DNA of 64,000 bases from the NCBI GenBank assembly GCA_016125505.1, contig WGLP01000014.1, forward strand, positions 1 through 64,000, in the 5' to 3' direction. The stretch comes from Gammaproteobacteria bacterium (GTDB taxonomy: Bacteria; Pseudomonadota; Gammaproteobacteria; UBA6429; Thiohalophilaceae). A program made the position numbers and the translations under genes. Below, in pieces: positions 28,376 to 39,242 of the stretch. Below the pieces are notes generated by a model. It ran no database searches, was not told the DNA's origin, and saw only the letters and a list, made by a program, of their open reading frames with translations. How positions within the stretch are numbered: the first letter of the stretch is position 1; every line of letters begins with the position of its first letter.

Positions 28376-29398
28376 TTACTGCACACCGATCTTGAAATAG
28401 GCGACTTCGTCACGCCGGTACCGCTTGTGATCGAATGGCTTACCATTGTAAAACACCTGGACCGCTTCCGCGTTACCCAGCAGGACTGTAAATGGTGGCA
28501 CGCCTTCCAGATTAAGGTCGCTGTCTTTTTCCACCAGGCGGTACAACAGACGTTTATTCGTACTATCGGTCACTTCCACCCATGAATCGTTTGTCAGATG
28601 CAGTTGGAGTTGCCCGGTTTGTCCGGACGCAGTGCCGGTTTGCATCGCAGCAGGTACCGGCGTGGTCGTTACCGGCGCAGCCTGAGTCGCCGCAGGGGAT
28701 CCGGTTTGCGCAGGAGGTGTTGTAGCAGTGATTGTTGTTTTTGGCGTGGGTAACTCCTCAATCACCGTTTTACTTTCAGGAACGGGCACAACCGGAGCTG
28801 GTTGCTCTCCACCTTTGTCAGCCGCAACCGGCGGCGTCGTGGTTACATCAGCAGCGGGGGCGGCAGTATTATCTTGCGGCGGCGGTGCTGTTGCCTTGGG
28901 TGGCACCGGCACCGTCAATTGACTGCGTTTTTGTACAGTGGCCGTGCCACTGAAAAAATCGAACTTGTCGGCGACAAAGTACAAGGCGCCAACGATAAGC
29001 ACGACAACGATCAAAATGAACACAGCCTTGAGGAGGAAACCATTCCCCGATTTCTTGGGCGTAATACTGACACTGCTGGGAATCAGAACCGAACTGATTT
29101 GCTCACCGTGATTGTACGCCTGCACGATCTCATCTTCCGGCAGTTTCAGTAATCGCGCATAAGATCGTAAATAACCGCAAATATACGCCGGCGAAGGCAA
29201 GCGTGAATAATCGTCGTTTTCCAGCGCCTTGATCAATTGCACATCCAGCCGCAGATGGTGAGCAACCTCTTCCTGGCTCAAATGACTGCTTTCGCGTTGT
29301 TCACGCAAACGGCGTCCCGGCAATTCCACCGACGGTGATACTGCGCTTTCAACTTCAGTCTCGTCCTGCACGACGTCCTGTTGATTTGAATCACTCAT
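28376..29398 (-). CDS. rodZ: Cytoskeletal protein RodZ
   Basis: A 340-residue morphogenesis protein linking MreB to the cell wall machinery. The N-terminal helix-turn-helix domain (about residues 28-95, LREQRESSHLSQEEVAHHLRLDVQLIKALENDDYSRLPSPAYICGYLR) is diagnostic. One membrane segment lies at about 125-147. A Pro/Thr/Ala-rich periplasmic linker (about 160-255) precedes the C-terminal DUF4115 beta domain (DSWVEVTDSTNKRLLYRLV). Its start is only 3 bases after pilF. Confidence 0.94.
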   Translation of the reverse strand: MSDSNQQDVVQDETEVESAVSPSVELPGRRLREQRESSHLSQEEVAHHLRLDVQLIKALENDDYSRLPSPAYICGYLRSYARLLKLPEDEIVQAYNHGEQISSVLIPSSVSITPKKSGNGFLLKAVFILIVVVLIVGALYFVADKFDFFSGTATVQKRSQLTVPVPPKATAPPPQDNTAAPAADVTTTPPVAADKGGEQPAPVVPVPESKTVIEELPTPKTTITATTPPAQTGSPAATQAAPVTTTPVPAAMQTGTASGQTGQLQLHLTNDSWVEVTDSTNKRLLYRLVEKDSDLNLEGVPPFTVLLGNAEAVQVFYNGKPFDHKRYRRDEVAYFKIGVQ

Positions 29399-29401
29399 GG
29401 T

Positions 29402-30160
29402 TTACAACCGGCCTGATTTTTCGAGTTTGCGTAAACGTTTGGCTTCATCGGAATCGGGGAATTTCCCCTTTAACAAGACCTTGTAACTCGCGACCGTGTC
29501 TTTATGTCCAAGGTCATTTTCGAGCAAAATGCCGACCCACAAACTTTCCGGTGTTTGTTGTGCGATAGCGATATACCGCTTGAAATAGTCATACGCGAGG
29601 GTACTGTTGCCCTTGTCGTAATTCAATTGCGCGAGCTGGATCAGACTCTTGGGCATCTTCGGGTCAATCTGCAAGGCTGACCTGAAGGATTGCTCCGCCA
29701 GTTGTAATTTGCCTTCGCGCAACGCACACAAGCCGACATTTTCGTACGCATTGGCGCGCGCCGGATACAGGGGATTATCGATAATCTTATGAAAATGTTG
29801 ATAGGCCTTCTCGTACATGCCGCGTTCGCATAAATAGACGCCATAATTATTCTGAATATTCATGTCGTTTGGCGCCAGGGACATGGCCTTTTGATAATTG
29901 TCGGCCGCCTTGTCATACTCTTTCAGGCGTCGATAAAGTTCTGCCATGTAGTGATAGGCATGGGCATTATCCGGATCGAATTTGATGGCCTTGTCCAGCT
30001 TGTATTTGGCACGTTCGAACTGGCCCTCGTTCATATACCCCAGACCCAGCTCCGCATTCAGTTGCGAAGCACGTTTGGTATCTACCGGACCAAGATATTC
30101 CTGACTGGTACAGGCGCCAAGCAGAAGCACGAATGGCACAATGATCCATAACTTTTTCAT
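29402..30160 (-). CDS. pilF: Type IV pilus biogenesis lipoprotein PilF/PilW
   Basis: A 252-residue TPR lipoprotein that helps localise and assemble the PilQ secretin. From ATG 30160 the signal peptide [17 protein letters not shown] ends in a lipobox. Six TPR-like repeats follow, for instance [22 protein letters not shown] and [22 protein letters not shown]. The longer frame to 30238 is rejected because GGAG precedes this ATG and the lipobox then sits correctly. Its start overlaps the rlmN stop as ATGA. Confidence 0.93.
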   Translation of the reverse strand: MKKLWIIVPFVLLLGACTSQEYLGPVDTKRASQLNAELGLGYMNEGQFERAKYKLDKAIKFDPDNAHAYHYMAELYRRLKEYDKAADNYQKAMSLAPNDMNIQNNYGVYLCERGMYEKAYQHFHKIIDNPLYPARANAYENVGLCALREGKLQLAEQSFRSALQIDPKMPKSLIQLAQLNYDKGNSTLAYDYFKRYIAIAQQTPESLWVGILLENDLGHKDTVASYKVLLKGKFPDSDEAKRLRKLEKSGRL

Positions 30161-31260
30161 GATCCAACTCCCGCCTGTTGTTCGCGCCGTAAACTGCGTT
30201 TGGTGCGATCCATCACCTGCCCCGCCAACTGACCACATGCCGCCTCGATATCATTACCGCGCGTCTTGCGGGTAATCGTGGTCAAACCGTGCTGGATCAG
30301 AATATCGCGGAAGGCATCGATACGCGCCTGAGGTGAACATTTATATGTGGTATTCGGAAACGGATTAAACGGGATCAGATTGACCTTGGACGGTACATCG
30401 CGAAGCAGTTTCACCAGCGCACGCGCGTGGGCATCGCTATCATTAATACCATCCAGCATGACGTATTCGAAGGTAATCCGACGCCGTGCGTCATCACCCA
30501 GATAACGTTTGCATGCCGCCATTAACTCTGCAATCGGGTATTTACGATTGAGCGGCACCAGCTTGTCACGCAAGGCATCGTCCGTGGCATGCAGCGATAC
30601 CGCGAGACTGACATCGATGACCTGCTTCAGGCGATCCAGCGCCGGTACCACACCGGAGGTACTCAAGGTCACGCGGCGTTTTGACAGACCGTAGGCGTCG
30701 TCATCCAGCATCAGCGACATCGCCTTGACCACATTATCGAAATTCAGCAAGGGCTCGCCCATGCCCATCATGACGACATTGGTGATCTGTCGTTGCTCCC
30801 GCGGCAGGCATCCCATGGCCTGATTGGCCACCCATAGCTGGCCAATGATCTCACCCACGCTCAGGTTACGATTGAAACCCTGCTGCGCAGTCGAACAAAA
30901 GCTGCAATCGAGTGCGCAACCGACCTGGGAAGAAACACAGAGTGTCCCGCGTTCGGTTTCTGGAATGAAGACAGTTTCAATGCAGTTGAGATTATCGAGC
31001 TGTAACACCCACTTGATCGTGCCATCATGCGAACGGTGCTCGCTGACTACCCGGGGCGGGCGAACTTCCGCGACAGACTTCAGTTTTTCCCGCAGACCTT
31101 TACCCAGATTGGACATGGCATCGAAATCCGCCACGCCGAATTGATAGATCCATTTCAGGACCTGCGAGGCACGAAAGGCCTTCTCACCCATGTCGGCGAA
31201 GAAGGCCTGCAATCCAGGCTTGTCCAAATCCAGCAGATTGACCTTGTCGTGCGTCGTCAC
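30157..31260 (-). CDS. rlmN: 23S rRNA/tRNA adenine-C2 methyltransferase RlmN
   Basis: A radical SAM enzyme that methylates A2503 of 23S rRNA and A37 of some tRNAs. The cluster motif [15 protein letters not shown] is present. The C-terminal catalytic Cys lies in [13 protein letters not shown], and the other in the early region carries the methylation relay. Length 367 is close to the E. coli 384. It depends on an iron-sulfur cluster, which the isc operon nearby can supply. It follows ndk in the same direction. Confidence 0.96.
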   Translation of the reverse strand: MTTHDKVNLLDLDKPGLQAFFADMGEKAFRASQVLKWIYQFGVADFDAMSNLGKGLREKLKSVAEVRPPRVVSEHRSHDGTIKWVLQLDNLNCIETVFIPETERGTLCVSSQVGCALDCSFCSTAQQGFNRNLSVGEIIGQLWVANQAMGCLPREQRQITNVVMMGMGEPLLNFDNVVKAMSLMLDDDAYGLSKRRVTLSTSGVVPALDRLKQVIDVSLAVSLHATDDALRDKLVPLNRKYPIAELMAACKRYLGDDARRRITFEYVMLDGINDSDAHARALVKLLRDVPSKVNLIPFNPFPNTTYKCSPQARIDAFRDILIQHGLTTITRKTRGNDIEAACGQLAGQVMDRTKRSLRREQQAGVGS

Positions 31261-31281
31261 ACTCTATCCTTGCCGCATACC

Positions 31282-31713
31282 TTAGCGGGTACGCGGGCAG
31301 AGTTCCTCGGGTTTAAAGAAAAACGCGATTTCGTTCTTTGCCGTTTCCAGGGCGTCGGAGCCATGCACGGCGTTTTCGGTAATGTCGTTGGCGAAGTCCG
31401 CACGGATGGTCCCGGGGGCGGCATCCTTCGGATTGGTGGCGCCCATGACCTCGCGGTTCTTGGCGACGGCACCCTCACCCTCCAGCACCTGGACCATGAT
31501 CGGGCCGGATGTCATGTAGTCCACCAGTTCGCCATAGAACGGGCGCGCCTTGTGTACGGCATAAAATTCGCCCGCTTGTTCCCGGGTCAGGTGCATCATT
31601 TTTGCTGCCACAACGCGCAAACCGGCTTTTTCGAAGCGGTCGTAGATTTGGCCGATAACATTCTTGGCTACGGCGTCGGGTTTGATGATTGAGATAGTGC
31701 GTTCTACCGCCAT
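31282..31713 (-). CDS. ndk: Nucleoside diphosphate kinase
   Basis: A 143-residue enzyme that balances nucleoside triphosphate pools. The active His lies in NAVHGSD, and other conserved parts are [31 protein letters not shown] and [23 protein letters not shown] precedes the ATG. It begins the ndk-rlmN-pilF-rodZ-hisS-yfgM-bamB-der run, separated from the isc operon by a terminator. Confidence 0.98.
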   Translation of the reverse strand: MAVERTISIIKPDAVAKNVIGQIYDRFEKAGLRVVAAKMMHLTREQAGEFYAVHKARPFYGELVDYMTSGPIMVQVLEGEGAVAKNREVMGATNPKDAAPGTIRADFANDITENAVHGSDALETAKNEIAFFFKPEELCPRTR

Positions 31714-31750
31714 GATTCACTCCAAAATTTTCAATCTTAACAATAACATA

Positions 31751-31772
31751 AACCCGCGAGGTCTCGCGGGTT
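31751..31772 (-). terminator. Hairpin between iscX and ndk
   Basis: AACCCGCGAG (31751-31760) and CTCGCGGGTT (31763-31772) form a perfect 10-bp stem. A T-rich stretch follows on the minus strand. It should end the isc operon. Confidence 0.75.
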
Positions 31773-31860
31773 ACCATCACAGTTTACTGCCTCAAAATTG
31801 CGGGGAATTGTAGCTTTTACAGGCCCTTAGGGGCAATGACCAGACCGGTCTCCGGCGCGC

Positions 31861-32061
31861 TTATTCGCGCTCCTCAATCCAGGCCATCTGAATGGCCTCG
31901 AGGATTTTCTCGCCACAGTGACTCTGGTCATCGTCGAATTCGTCCAGCTCCATGACCCATTGCATCAGGTCGGTAAAGCGAACATAGCGGGGATCGACAT
32001 CCGGATGCGCTTCATCCAGCTGGATGGCAATTTCCAGGGTATCTGTCCATCTGAGGCCCAT
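31861..32061 (-). CDS. iscX: Fe-S assembly protein IscX
   Basis: A 66-residue acidic protein that binds IscS and modulates cluster assembly. It has the typical LRWTDTLEIAIQLDEAHPDVDPRYVRFTDL start and DDDQSHCGEKILEAIQMAWIEE end. It is the last gene of the isc operon. Confidence 0.96.
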   Translation of the reverse strand: MGLRWTDTLEIAIQLDEAHPDVDPRYVRFTDLMQWVMELDEFDDDQSHCGEKILEAIQMAWIEERE

Positions 32062-32079
32062 GGCCGTTCCTCTCGTGTG

Positions 32080-32418
32080 TTAGTGGTGTTCGGACACCAT
32101 ATTAATAGTGTATTTCGGGATCTCGATGACCAGGTCTTCATCGCCCACGATGGTCTGACAGGACAGCCGGGAATCCGGCTCCAGCCCCCAGGCCTTATCC
32201 AGCATGTCGTCCTCGTCCTCGGTGGCCTCATTCAGTGAGTCCAGGCCCTCGCGCACGTAGATATGGCACGTGGTACAGGCACACGACTTTTCACAGGCGT
32301 GCTCAATATCGATCCCATTCTGTAAGGCCGCGTCGCAGATGCTGACCCCGGGTTCGACCTCGAAAACAGCCCCTTCCGGACAATGTTCTTCGTTGGGTAA
32401 AAAAATCAATTTCGGCAT
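32080..32418 (-). CDS. fdx: ISC-type [2Fe-2S] ferredoxin
   Basis: A 112-residue adrenodoxin-like ferredoxin that supplies electrons for cluster synthesis. The cluster ligands are in HACEKSCACTTCHIYV, with the last Cys in RLSCQTIV. It follows hscA directly. Confidence 0.97.
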   Translation of the reverse strand: MPKLIFLPNEEHCPEGAVFEVEPGVSICDAALQNGIDIEHACEKSCACTTCHIYVREGLDSLNEATEDEDDMLDKAWGLEPDSRLSCQTIVGDEDLVIEIPKYTINMVSEHH

Positions 32419-32429
32419 AGCTTCTCAAC

Positions 32430-34310
32430 TCAATCCTGTAACTTAATTTCGTCAACGCGATGCCCGGTCAGGGCACGCTTGATGGTGCTATCCATGCGAC
32501 GCGCCGCGAATTCGGTGGTCGCTTCGTTTAAATATTCAATGGCGGACTTGATGGCACGATAGTCATTACCGTCACGCGCTGTACGCAATGCCGCCATGGC
32601 GGCATCAACTCGCTCACGTTCTTCCGCTTGCAACAGTGACGCATCCACCGCCAGGGCTGCCTGCAAGGCCTCAATCACGCGATCCGCCTCGACCTGTTGT
32701 TCGCGAAGATTACGCGCATCCACATCGTCCTTGGCATAGGCGATGGAGTCGCGCAGCATGGTCTCGATTTCCGAATCCGTCAATCCGTAGGACGGTTTGA
32801 TTTGAATGCCACTCTCGACGCCGGTCGTCTCTTCGCGCGCGGTAACAGACAACAAACCGTCCGCATCCACCTGGAAGGTCACCCGTATCCGTGCGGCACC
32901 CGCCACCATAGGTGGAATACCATGCAGGGCAAAGCGTCCCAATGAACGACAATCTGATACCAGTTCACGCTCGCCTTGCAGCACATGAATACTCATGGCC
33001 GTCTGCCCGTCCTTGTAGGTGGTGAAATCCTGCGCCCTTGCCACCGGGATGGTGGTATTGCGCGGAATGATCTTTTCCACCAACCCGCCCATGGTTTCCA
33101 GGCCCAGCGACAGCGGTATCACATCAAGCAGTAACATCTCGTCATCGGGTTTATTCCCAACCAGCAGATCCGCCTGAATGGCGGCACCGATAGCCACCAC
33201 CTTATCCGGATCGATATCGGTCAAGGGTGTCTGTCCGAAAAACTCACCGATCTTTTCGCGCACGCGGGGCACGCGAGTGGAACCACCCACCATGACAATC
33301 GCCTGCACTTCTTCGGCACCAACCTGGGCGTCGCGAAGCGCGCGTCGGCAGGTTACGACTGTCTTTTGAATCAAAGGGTCGACCAGCAGATTAAATTGTT
33401 CACGGGTAAGCACACCTTGCCAATGCTCGCCATTATCCAGTTCGATATCGAGCGCGGTTTGTTCAGCCTCGGTGAGTGCCTCCTTCGCCTTGCAGCACTC
33501 ACGCAGCAATCGCCGCAATTGATGATGACTGGCATCATCGCGGATATTTGCCTGCTGCATCACCCATTGCGCAATCGCATGGTCGAAATCATCGCCGCCC
33601 AACGCGGTATCACCGCCCGTGGCCATGACTTCGAAGACACCTTTGTGCAAACGCAAAATGGAAATGTCGAAAGTGCCGCCGCCCAGGTCATAAACGGCAA
33701 TCACCCCTTCCGCACCTTTGTCCAGCCCGTAAGCAACAGCGGCGGCCGTGGGCTCGTTTAACAAACGTAATACATTAAGCCCTGCAAGCTTACCGGCATC
33801 CTTGGTTGCCTGACGTTGTGCATCATCAAAATACGCGGGCACCGTAATGACCACACCCTGCAATTCACCACCCAGGGTTTGCATGGCGCGTTCCTTGAGC
33901 ACGCGCAGGATATCGGCGGAAATTTCAATTGCGCTGAAATCCCCGCCTGCCGTATGAAAGCGCGGTACCGCCGATTCTGTTTGCGCAAACTCATAGGGCA
34001 AACGCGTACCCAGGTGTTTGATATCGGACAGACCACGCCCCATGAAACGCTTTACAGAGACAATCGTGTTCAGGGGATCCTGCGCCGACATCGCCTTCGC
34101 CTGCTCGCCCACGACCGGCATCTGGCCGGCTTGATAACGCACGACGGACGGTAACAGATGGCGATCTTGTACGTCGGGCAAGGTATCCGCCACACCGCTG
34201 CGTACTGAAGCAATCAGTGAATTGGTGGTGCCCAGGTCGATACCGGCAGCAAGGCGACGTTCGTGGGGTTTGGTCGACTGACCGGGTTCGCTGATCTGTA
34301 ACAAAGCCAT
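32430..34310 (-). CDS. hscA: Fe-S assembly chaperone HscA
   Basis: A 626-residue Hsp70-type chaperone specialised for IscU. The ATPase domain has [31 protein letters not shown] and [14 protein letters not shown], and the substrate-binding domain follows from about residue 395. It recognises the LPPVK motif of IscU, which is intact here. It follows hscB by 16 bases. Confidence 0.97.
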   Translation of the reverse strand: MALLQISEPGQSTKPHERRLAAGIDLGTTNSLIASVRSGVADTLPDVQDRHLLPSVVRYQAGQMPVVGEQAKAMSAQDPLNTIVSVKRFMGRGLSDIKHLGTRLPYEFAQTESAVPRFHTAGGDFSAIEISADILRVLKERAMQTLGGELQGVVITVPAYFDDAQRQATKDAGKLAGLNVLRLLNEPTAAAVAYGLDKGAEGVIAVYDLGGGTFDISILRLHKGVFEVMATGGDTALGGDDFDHAIAQWVMQQANIRDDASHHQLRRLLRECCKAKEALTEAEQTALDIELDNGEHWQGVLTREQFNLLVDPLIQKTVVTCRRALRDAQVGAEEVQAIVMVGGSTRVPRVREKIGEFFGQTPLTDIDPDKVVAIGAAIQADLLVGNKPDDEMLLLDVIPLSLGLETMGGLVEKIIPRNTTIPVARAQDFTTYKDGQTAMSIHVLQGERELVSDCRSLGRFALHGIPPMVAGAARIRVTFQVDADGLLSVTAREETTGVESGIQIKPSYGLTDSEIETMLRDSIAYAKDDVDARNLREQQVEADRVIEALQAALAVDASLLQAEERERVDAAMAALRTARDGNDYRAIKSAIEYLNEATTEFAARRMDSTIKRALTGHRVDEIKLQD

Positions 34311-34326
34311 AGTTCAGTGGGTTTCC

Positions 34327-34866
34327 TTAAAGTACATCCGCCAGTTCAGCTTCCAGATTTTCACTTTCAATCCTGAGTTTGTGCAGAAACTGTAACTTAT
34401 GGACAAGCGTCTTGGCTTGCTCCAGATCATCACTGCTCAATACCTTCGCCACCTCCATCTGCATGGCGGTGATGCGTGCATTAATATCCATCATCAGGGT
34501 ATTGAGCCTGCCCAGTGCGTTCGGATCATTTTTGACTTCCGCCAGTGCCTCACGTAGCTCGATCTGTTCCATCAAAAACTCGGCATCAAAATTCGTGTCT
34601 TTCTGATCGTCAAATTGCACACCCTTGAGCTGAAGAAGATAGCGCGCGCGCTGCAAGGGTGATTTCAGGGTCTGAAAGGCCTCATTGATATCTGCCGCCC
34701 GCTGCACCGCCTCGCGGCGCTCACGTTCTGAGGCATTGGCAAAACGATCAGGGTGGACGACGCGCTGCAATTCACGATAGCGCTCCGCCAGGGCGGTCAC
34801 ATCGATCTCGTAAGAGACAGGCAGGTCAAAAACGTCAAAGTGATTTCGGGGACTCGCCGCGGCCAT
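34327..34866 (-). CDS. hscB: Fe-S assembly co-chaperone HscB
   Basis: A 179-residue J-domain protein that delivers IscU to HscA and stimulates its ATPase. The HPD motif is in RVVHPDRFAN within the N-terminal J domain (about residues 7-80). The C-terminal three-helix IscU-binding domain follows. Confidence 0.96.
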   Translation of the reverse strand: MAAASPRNHFDVFDLPVSYEIDVTALAERYRELQRVVHPDRFANASERERREAVQRAADINEAFQTLKSPLQRARYLLQLKGVQFDDQKDTNFDAEFLMEQIELREALAEVKNDPNALGRLNTLMMDINARITAMQMEVAKVLSSDDLEQAKTLVHKLQFLHKLRIESENLEAELADVL

Positions 34867-34880
34867 GGTTCAAACCGCGG

Positions 34881-35201
34881 TTAGACAGTAAAGCTTTCAC
34901 CGCAGCCGCAGGTAGCTTTCTCATTTGGATTCCTGAACTTGAAGCCCTCGTTCAAACCTTCTTTGGTGAAATCCAGTTCGGTACCGTCCAGATAAACAAG
35001 ACTCTTCGGATCAACGAAGATCTTCACGCCCTGCGACTCAAAAACCTCATCACCAGAATCTGCTTCATCAGCAAATTCCAGCACGTAGGCCATACCTGAA
35101 CAGCCCGTGGTTTTTACACCCAGGCGCAGACCAACACCCTTGCCACGATTGGCAAGAAAATCCTTAACCCGGTTAGCAGCAGTTTCTGTCAGTGTGATCA
35201 T
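34881..35201 (-). CDS. iscA: A-type Fe-S carrier IscA
   Basis: A 106-residue cluster carrier. The three conserved Cys are in [15 protein letters not shown] and the C-terminal CGCGESFTV. Position and length are standard for iscA, between iscU and hscB. Confidence 0.96.
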   Translation of the reverse strand: MITLTETAANRVKDFLANRGKGVGLRLGVKTTGCSGMAYVLEFADEADSGDEVFESQGVKIFVDPKSLVYLDGTELDFTKEGLNEGFKFRNPNEKATCGCGESFTV

Positions 35202-35222
35202 CTTGTCACCTTCCCATCTGAC

Positions 35223-35630
35223 TCAGGCAGTCTTCGCCTTGTCGACTACAGTGTCGTGTTTCTTTTTGTAATCATCAATTGCCGCACGAATCGCATCTTC
35301 GGCCAGGACCGAACAGTGCACCTTAACAGGCGGCAGTTCCAGCTCTTCCGCAATTTGCGAATTCTTGATCTGGGAGGCTTCATCCAGCGTTTTGCCCTTC
35401 ACCCATTCGGTCAACAACGAGCTGGAGGCGATAGCAGAACCACAGCCATAGGTCTTGAACTTGGCGTCTTCGATGACACCCTGCTCATTCACCTTGATCT
35501 GCAGACGCATCACGTCACCACATGCAGGCGCACCAACCATGCCAGTCCCCACGTCCAGATCATCCTTGTTCATTGACCCGACGTTGCGCGGATTTTCATA
35601 ATGGTCGATTACTTTTTCACTGTATGCCAT
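35223..35630 (-). CDS. iscU: Fe-S scaffold IscU
   Basis: A 135-residue scaffold on which clusters are built. Cluster ligands are in GAPACGDVM, TYGCGSAIASSSLLTEW and KVHCSVLAEDA. The HscA-recognised LPPVK sequence precedes the last Cys. Confidence 0.98.
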   Translation of the reverse strand: MAYSEKVIDHYENPRNVGSMNKDDLDVGTGMVGAPACGDVMRLQIKVNEQGVIEDAKFKTYGCGSAIASSSLLTEWVKGKTLDEASQIKNSQIAEELELPPVKVHCSVLAEDAIRAAIDDYKKKHDTVVDKAKTA

Positions 35631-35676
35631 GACGACTCACCTCTTGAGATTCGTTGATTAATTCTCGTTTATGTAG

Positions 35677-36891
35677 TTAATGCGCAGCCCATTCAATACT
35701 GTTGAGATCGATGCCATCTTTATACATCTCCCACAACGGCGACAGCTCGCGCAGTTTCCCGATATTTTTGCCAATCTGGGTAATCGCGTGATCAATTTCT
35801 TCCTCGGTCGTAAACCGACCCAGGCTGAACCGGATAGAACTGTGCGCCAGCTCGTCCGAGCGTCCCAGTGCGCGCAGCACATAGGAAGGTTCCAGCGAAG
35901 CCGATGTGCACGCGGAACCGGACGATACGGCCAAATCTTTCAACGCCATCATCAGAGATTCACCTTCCACAAAATTGAAACTGATGTTCAAGTTGTGCGG
36001 TATGCGTTGTTCCATATCGCCGTTGATATACATCTCTTCGATAGATCCGAGACCTTTGAGCAGTCGATCACGCAGCATGCGAATGCGTTCGTTGTCCGCA
36101 GCCATCTCCTCTTTCGCGAGACGGAATGCCTCGCCCATACCGACAATTTGGTGGGTCGGCAAGGTACCGGAGCGAAAACCGCGTTCATGGCCACCGCCAT
36201 GCATTTGCGGCTCCAGGCGTACGCGCGGTTTACGACAGACATACAGGGCACCGATACCCTTGGGTCCGTAAATTTTGTGCGCGGAGAATGACATTAAATC
36301 AACTTTTAAATCTTGCAGATCAATGGGCACTTTACCCGCGCTTTGCGCGGCATCCACGTGAAAGATGATGTTGCGTTCACGGGTGATCTCGCCGATGGTC
36401 TTGATATCCTGAATCACGCCGATTTCATTATTGACATGCATGATAGACACCAGAATCGTGTCGTCACGCAAGGCGGCCTTGAATTTTTCAAGGTCGATTA
36501 GACCGTTCGGCTCGGGATCCAGATAAGTAACTTCATAACCGTCACGCTCCAGGATCCGGCAAGTGTCCAGCACCGCCTTGTGTTCGGTCTTGCAGGTAAT
36601 GATGTGCTTGCCTTTCTTCTTATAGAAGTAGGCCGCACCTTTGATGGCCAGGTTGTCCGACTCAGTCGCACCTGACGTAAATACGATTTCTTTCGGATCG
36701 GCATTCACCAGGGACGCCACATCGGCACGTGCCTGCTCGACCGCCTTTTCGGCGTTCCAGCCAAAGCTGTGGGACCGTGAGGCAGGATTACCGAAATTGC
36801 CATCCAGGGTCAGACAATCGCAAATCTTTTTCGCCACACGCGGATCAACCGGTGTGGTTGCAGAATAATCAAAATAAATCGGTGTTTTCAT
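35677..36891 (-). CDS. iscS: Cysteine desulfurase IscS
   Basis: A 404-residue PLP enzyme that releases sulfur from cysteine for cluster assembly and tRNA thiolation. The PLP Lys is in [13 protein letters not shown], and the mobile active-site Cys is in [17 protein letters not shown]. The C-terminal IscU-docking tail ends IEWAAH, close to the E. coli IEWAHH. Confidence 0.98.
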   Translation of the reverse strand: MKTPIYFDYSATTPVDPRVAKKICDCLTLDGNFGNPASRSHSFGWNAEKAVEQARADVASLVNADPKEIVFTSGATESDNLAIKGAAYFYKKKGKHIITCKTEHKAVLDTCRILERDGYEVTYLDPEPNGLIDLEKFKAALRDDTILVSIMHVNNEIGVIQDIKTIGEITRERNIIFHVDAAQSAGKVPIDLQDLKVDLMSFSAHKIYGPKGIGALYVCRKPRVRLEPQMHGGGHERGFRSGTLPTHQIVGMGEAFRLAKEEMAADNERIRMLRDRLLKGLGSIEEMYINGDMEQRIPHNLNISFNFVEGESLMMALKDLAVSSGSACTSASLEPSYVLRALGRSDELAHSSIRFSLGRFTTEEEIDHAITQIGKNIGKLRELSPLWEMYKDGIDLNSIEWAAH

Positions 36892-36976
36892 GAATTATAA
36901 TCTCTTCACTCGTATGTCGGGCACGTGCATCGCCGCCATCCCGGCGTGCTGATTCAACAATCGAACGACAATCCGA

Positions 36977-37465
36977 TCAGGATACCGCAGCGACTTCGCG
37001 CTTAACGCTGTCCAGGCTCACCTTGTTTTGCATGCGTTGCTGGCGTTCGGCAACGTCGCGCACCCCTTGACGTTCCACCAGATTGCCCAGGCTGATGCCA
37101 CACAGGAACTGGTAAATCTGCTGACTCAATTCCGCCCAGAGTTCATGTGTCAGGCACTGCTCATCGTCCTGACAGTTGGCCAAACCACCACAGCGGGTCG
37201 TTTCAACCTTTTCGTCCACTGCCAGGATAACGTCGGCGACCGGGATTTCCATGGGAGAACGGCTTAAACGATAGCCGCCACCGGGACCACGGGTACTTTC
37301 AACCAGACCCTGACGGCGTAATTTGGCGAACAATTGTTCCAGATAGGACAGGGAGATACACTGACGCTGCGAGATGTCAGCCAGGGTAATCGGGCCATCT
37401 TCGAAGTGGATTGCCAAGTCAAGCATGGCGGTAACGGCATAACGGCCTTTTGTAGTCAGTCTCAT
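36977..37465 (-). CDS. iscR: Fe-S cluster regulator IscR
   Basis: A 162-residue Rrf2-type repressor that senses cluster status. The winged helix covers [20 protein letters not shown] to [24 protein letters not shown]. Three Cys in [13 protein letters not shown] ligate the [2Fe-2S] cluster. It heads the isc operon and has a matching type 1 site over its promoter. Confidence 0.97.
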   Translation of the reverse strand: MRLTTKGRYAVTAMLDLAIHFEDGPITLADISQRQCISLSYLEQLFAKLRRQGLVESTRGPGGGYRLSRSPMEIPVADVILAVDEKVETTRCGGLANCQDDEQCLTHELWAELSQQIYQFLCGISLGNLVERQGVRDVAERQQRMQNKVSLDSVKREVAAVS

Positions 37466-37518
37466 TGCGACACCTCACGTAATTTAGTAATCTATGAATT
37501 ACCAATACTTCGGTGCAC

Positions 37519-37550
37519 ATTATACTTACCTGAGCGTTTTAGTCAAGTAT
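37519..37550 (-). promoter_or_regulatory. isc operon promoter with a type 1 IscR site
   Basis: On the minus strand, -35 TTGACT (37541-37546) and -10 TATAAT (37519-37524) are 16 bases apart. A 25-base stretch (37526-37550) beginning ATACTTGACTAAAAC fits the type 1 IscR consensus in most positions and covers the -35, as expected for autorepression. Confidence 0.75.
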
Positions 37551-38380
37551 TAATTCCCTGTTTTTTCCTCCTGTTTATTCAGCTCCTCCGCCTCCGGCGT
37601 CAACGTGTCTTCCGCCAGATGGCCTTGCTGACTCACGATTTCACACGGTCCCAGATCTGGCAATTTGATTGAATCGACCTCCATCCCCAGTGCTTTCAAC
37701 GACTTGCACATATTTTCCATCTGCTGGTCCATCGCATGGACATGGTCCAGTAAGGCATCGATAGCATTGGCCACGGGATCGGGCATGTCTTTGGTGGTGC
37801 CATACGCGTCGAATCCGATTTTTTCGGCAAATGCCGCTCGCCGTGCGTGATGCGGCCCCTGCTCTTCCTTTGCCCGCACCACGCGCCCTGGGACGCCCAC
37901 TACGGTGGCCCCTGCCGGCACATCCTTTACGACCACGGCATTGGAGCCCACTCGCGCACCTTCGTTTAAGGTAATCGGCCCAAGCACTTTCGCACCGGCA
38001 CCGATCACGACGTTATTGCCTAGCGTGGGATGACGTTTACCTTTTTCCCAACTGGTACCGCCGAGGGTGACGCCATGGTAGAGGGTGCAATCATCGCCAA
38101 TCTCCGCCGTCTCGCCGATCACAACCCCCATGCCATGGTCGATGAAAAACCGCTGGCCGATGGTGGCGCCCGGGTGGATCTCGATACCGGTAAACCAACG
38201 GGCGATCGCCGAGATCCAACGCGCCAGCCATTTCCAGTTACGACGCCATAATCCATGCGCAAGCCGGTGGAGTATCACAGCGTGAACGCCTGGATAGGTG
38301 GTCACGACCTCAAAACGCGAGCGCGCCGCCGGGTCGCGTTCGAAAACACAGTCGATGTCTTGTCTTATTCGCTTGAACAT
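37550..38380 (-). CDS. cysE: Serine O-acetyltransferase
   Basis: A 276-residue acetyltransferase making O-acetylserine, the carbon precursor of cysteine. Left-handed beta-helix hexapeptides and the active-site region are visible in [41 protein letters not shown]. The C-terminal ~70 residues, including a coiled-coil-like [19 protein letters not shown], extend beyond the catalytic core. Its position before iscR is common and joins cysteine supply to IscS. The stop abuts the isc promoter. Confidence 0.95.
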   Translation of the reverse strand: MFKRIRQDIDCVFERDPAARSRFEVVTTYPGVHAVILHRLAHGLWRRNWKWLARWISAIARWFTGIEIHPGATIGQRFFIDHGMGVVIGETAEIGDDCTLYHGVTLGGTSWEKGKRHPTLGNNVVIGAGAKVLGPITLNEGARVGSNAVVVKDVPAGATVVGVPGRVVRAKEEQGPHHARRAAFAEKIGFDAYGTTKDMPDPVANAIDALLDHVHAMDQQMENMCKSLKALGMEVDSIKLPDLGPCEIVSQQGHLAEDTLTPEAEELNKQEEKTGN

Positions 38381-38411
38381 GCTGGCACAATATGAGGGAT
38401 GCTGCGGGTTT

Positions 38412-39149
38412 TCAACGCCTTTTTTGTGCCGCCTCGGCGGCGGACAGGATGCCGCGTAGGATATTTAACTCCATACGATCCAATTCCGCGCGATTAAACA
38501 GGCGGCGTAAACGCCGCATCAATTGACGCGGATTGTCCGGGTCGTAAAAATCAATCGCCATCAGCGCCTGTTCAAAATGCTGGTACAAGCCTTCGAGTTC
38601 CTGTGCATTAATTCGCGGATAATCGTTTTCGATCTTCAGTTTCGCCTTCCCCGCCTGCGCTAAATGCGCGATGTGAACCTCATACGCCAGGACCTGGGCC
38701 GCCGCGGCGATGTTCAATGAGCTGTACTCCGCATTTGCCGGGATATGCACGAGATGATGGCATTTTTCCAGTTCTTCATTGGTCAGGCCTGAATTTTCAC
38801 GGCCCAGCACGATGGCCACGCGATGAGACTCGGATTCAGCGACGGCCTTTACCGCACAATCGCGTGCATCCAGCAAGGGCCAGGGGATCGTGCGTAAACG
38901 GGCGCTGGCGCCTACCACCCACTGACAATCGGCAATCGCCTCATCTAGTGTTGCAACCACCCTCGTCTGCTCGAGAATATCGACTGCCCCGGAGGCCCGC
39001 GCCGTGGCCTTGCCACTGGGAAACTCGGCGATGGGATCGACCAGCACCAGATCCTGCAGGCACATATTCTTCATGGCGCGCGCGACGCCGCCGATATTGC
39101 CGGGGTGAGAGGTATTAACCAGGACTATCCGGATATTTTCGTAAGCCAA
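38412..39149 (-). CDS. trmJ: tRNA (cytidine/uridine-2'-O-)-methyltransferase TrmJ
   Basis: A SPOUT methyltransferase that modifies position 32 of tRNA. From TTG 39149 ([29 protein letters not shown]) it is 245 residues, close to the E. coli 246. AGGAAAG precedes this start. The longer frame to 39428 runs antisense into suhB and is rejected. The knot motifs are [14 protein letters not shown] and [19 protein letters not shown]. Confidence 0.95.
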   Translation of the reverse strand: MAYENIRIVLVNTSHPGNIGGVARAMKNMCLQDLVLVDPIAEFPSGKATARASGAVDILEQTRVVATLDEAIADCQWVVGASARLRTIPWPLLDARDCAVKAVAESESHRVAIVLGRENSGLTNEELEKCHHLVHIPANAEYSSLNIAAAAQVLAYEVHIAHLAQAGKAKLKIENDYPRINAQELEGLYQHFEQALMAIDFYDPDNPRQLMRRLRRLFNRAELDRMELNILRGILSAAEAAQKRR

Positions 39150-39242
39150 AGCAGCTTCCTTTCTTTTCCTTTCATGCTGGCGGACTGTTAGAATACGCGC
39201 CGTTTTTTTCGTTCTTTCAAAGTTGGATGGAGTTACCCAGCC

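Noticed and set aside
27071-28585. A 504-codon plus-strand open frame opposite hisS and rodZ
   Set aside because: It runs antisense to two unmistakable genes and its translation resembles no family; it is a GC-driven shadow frame.
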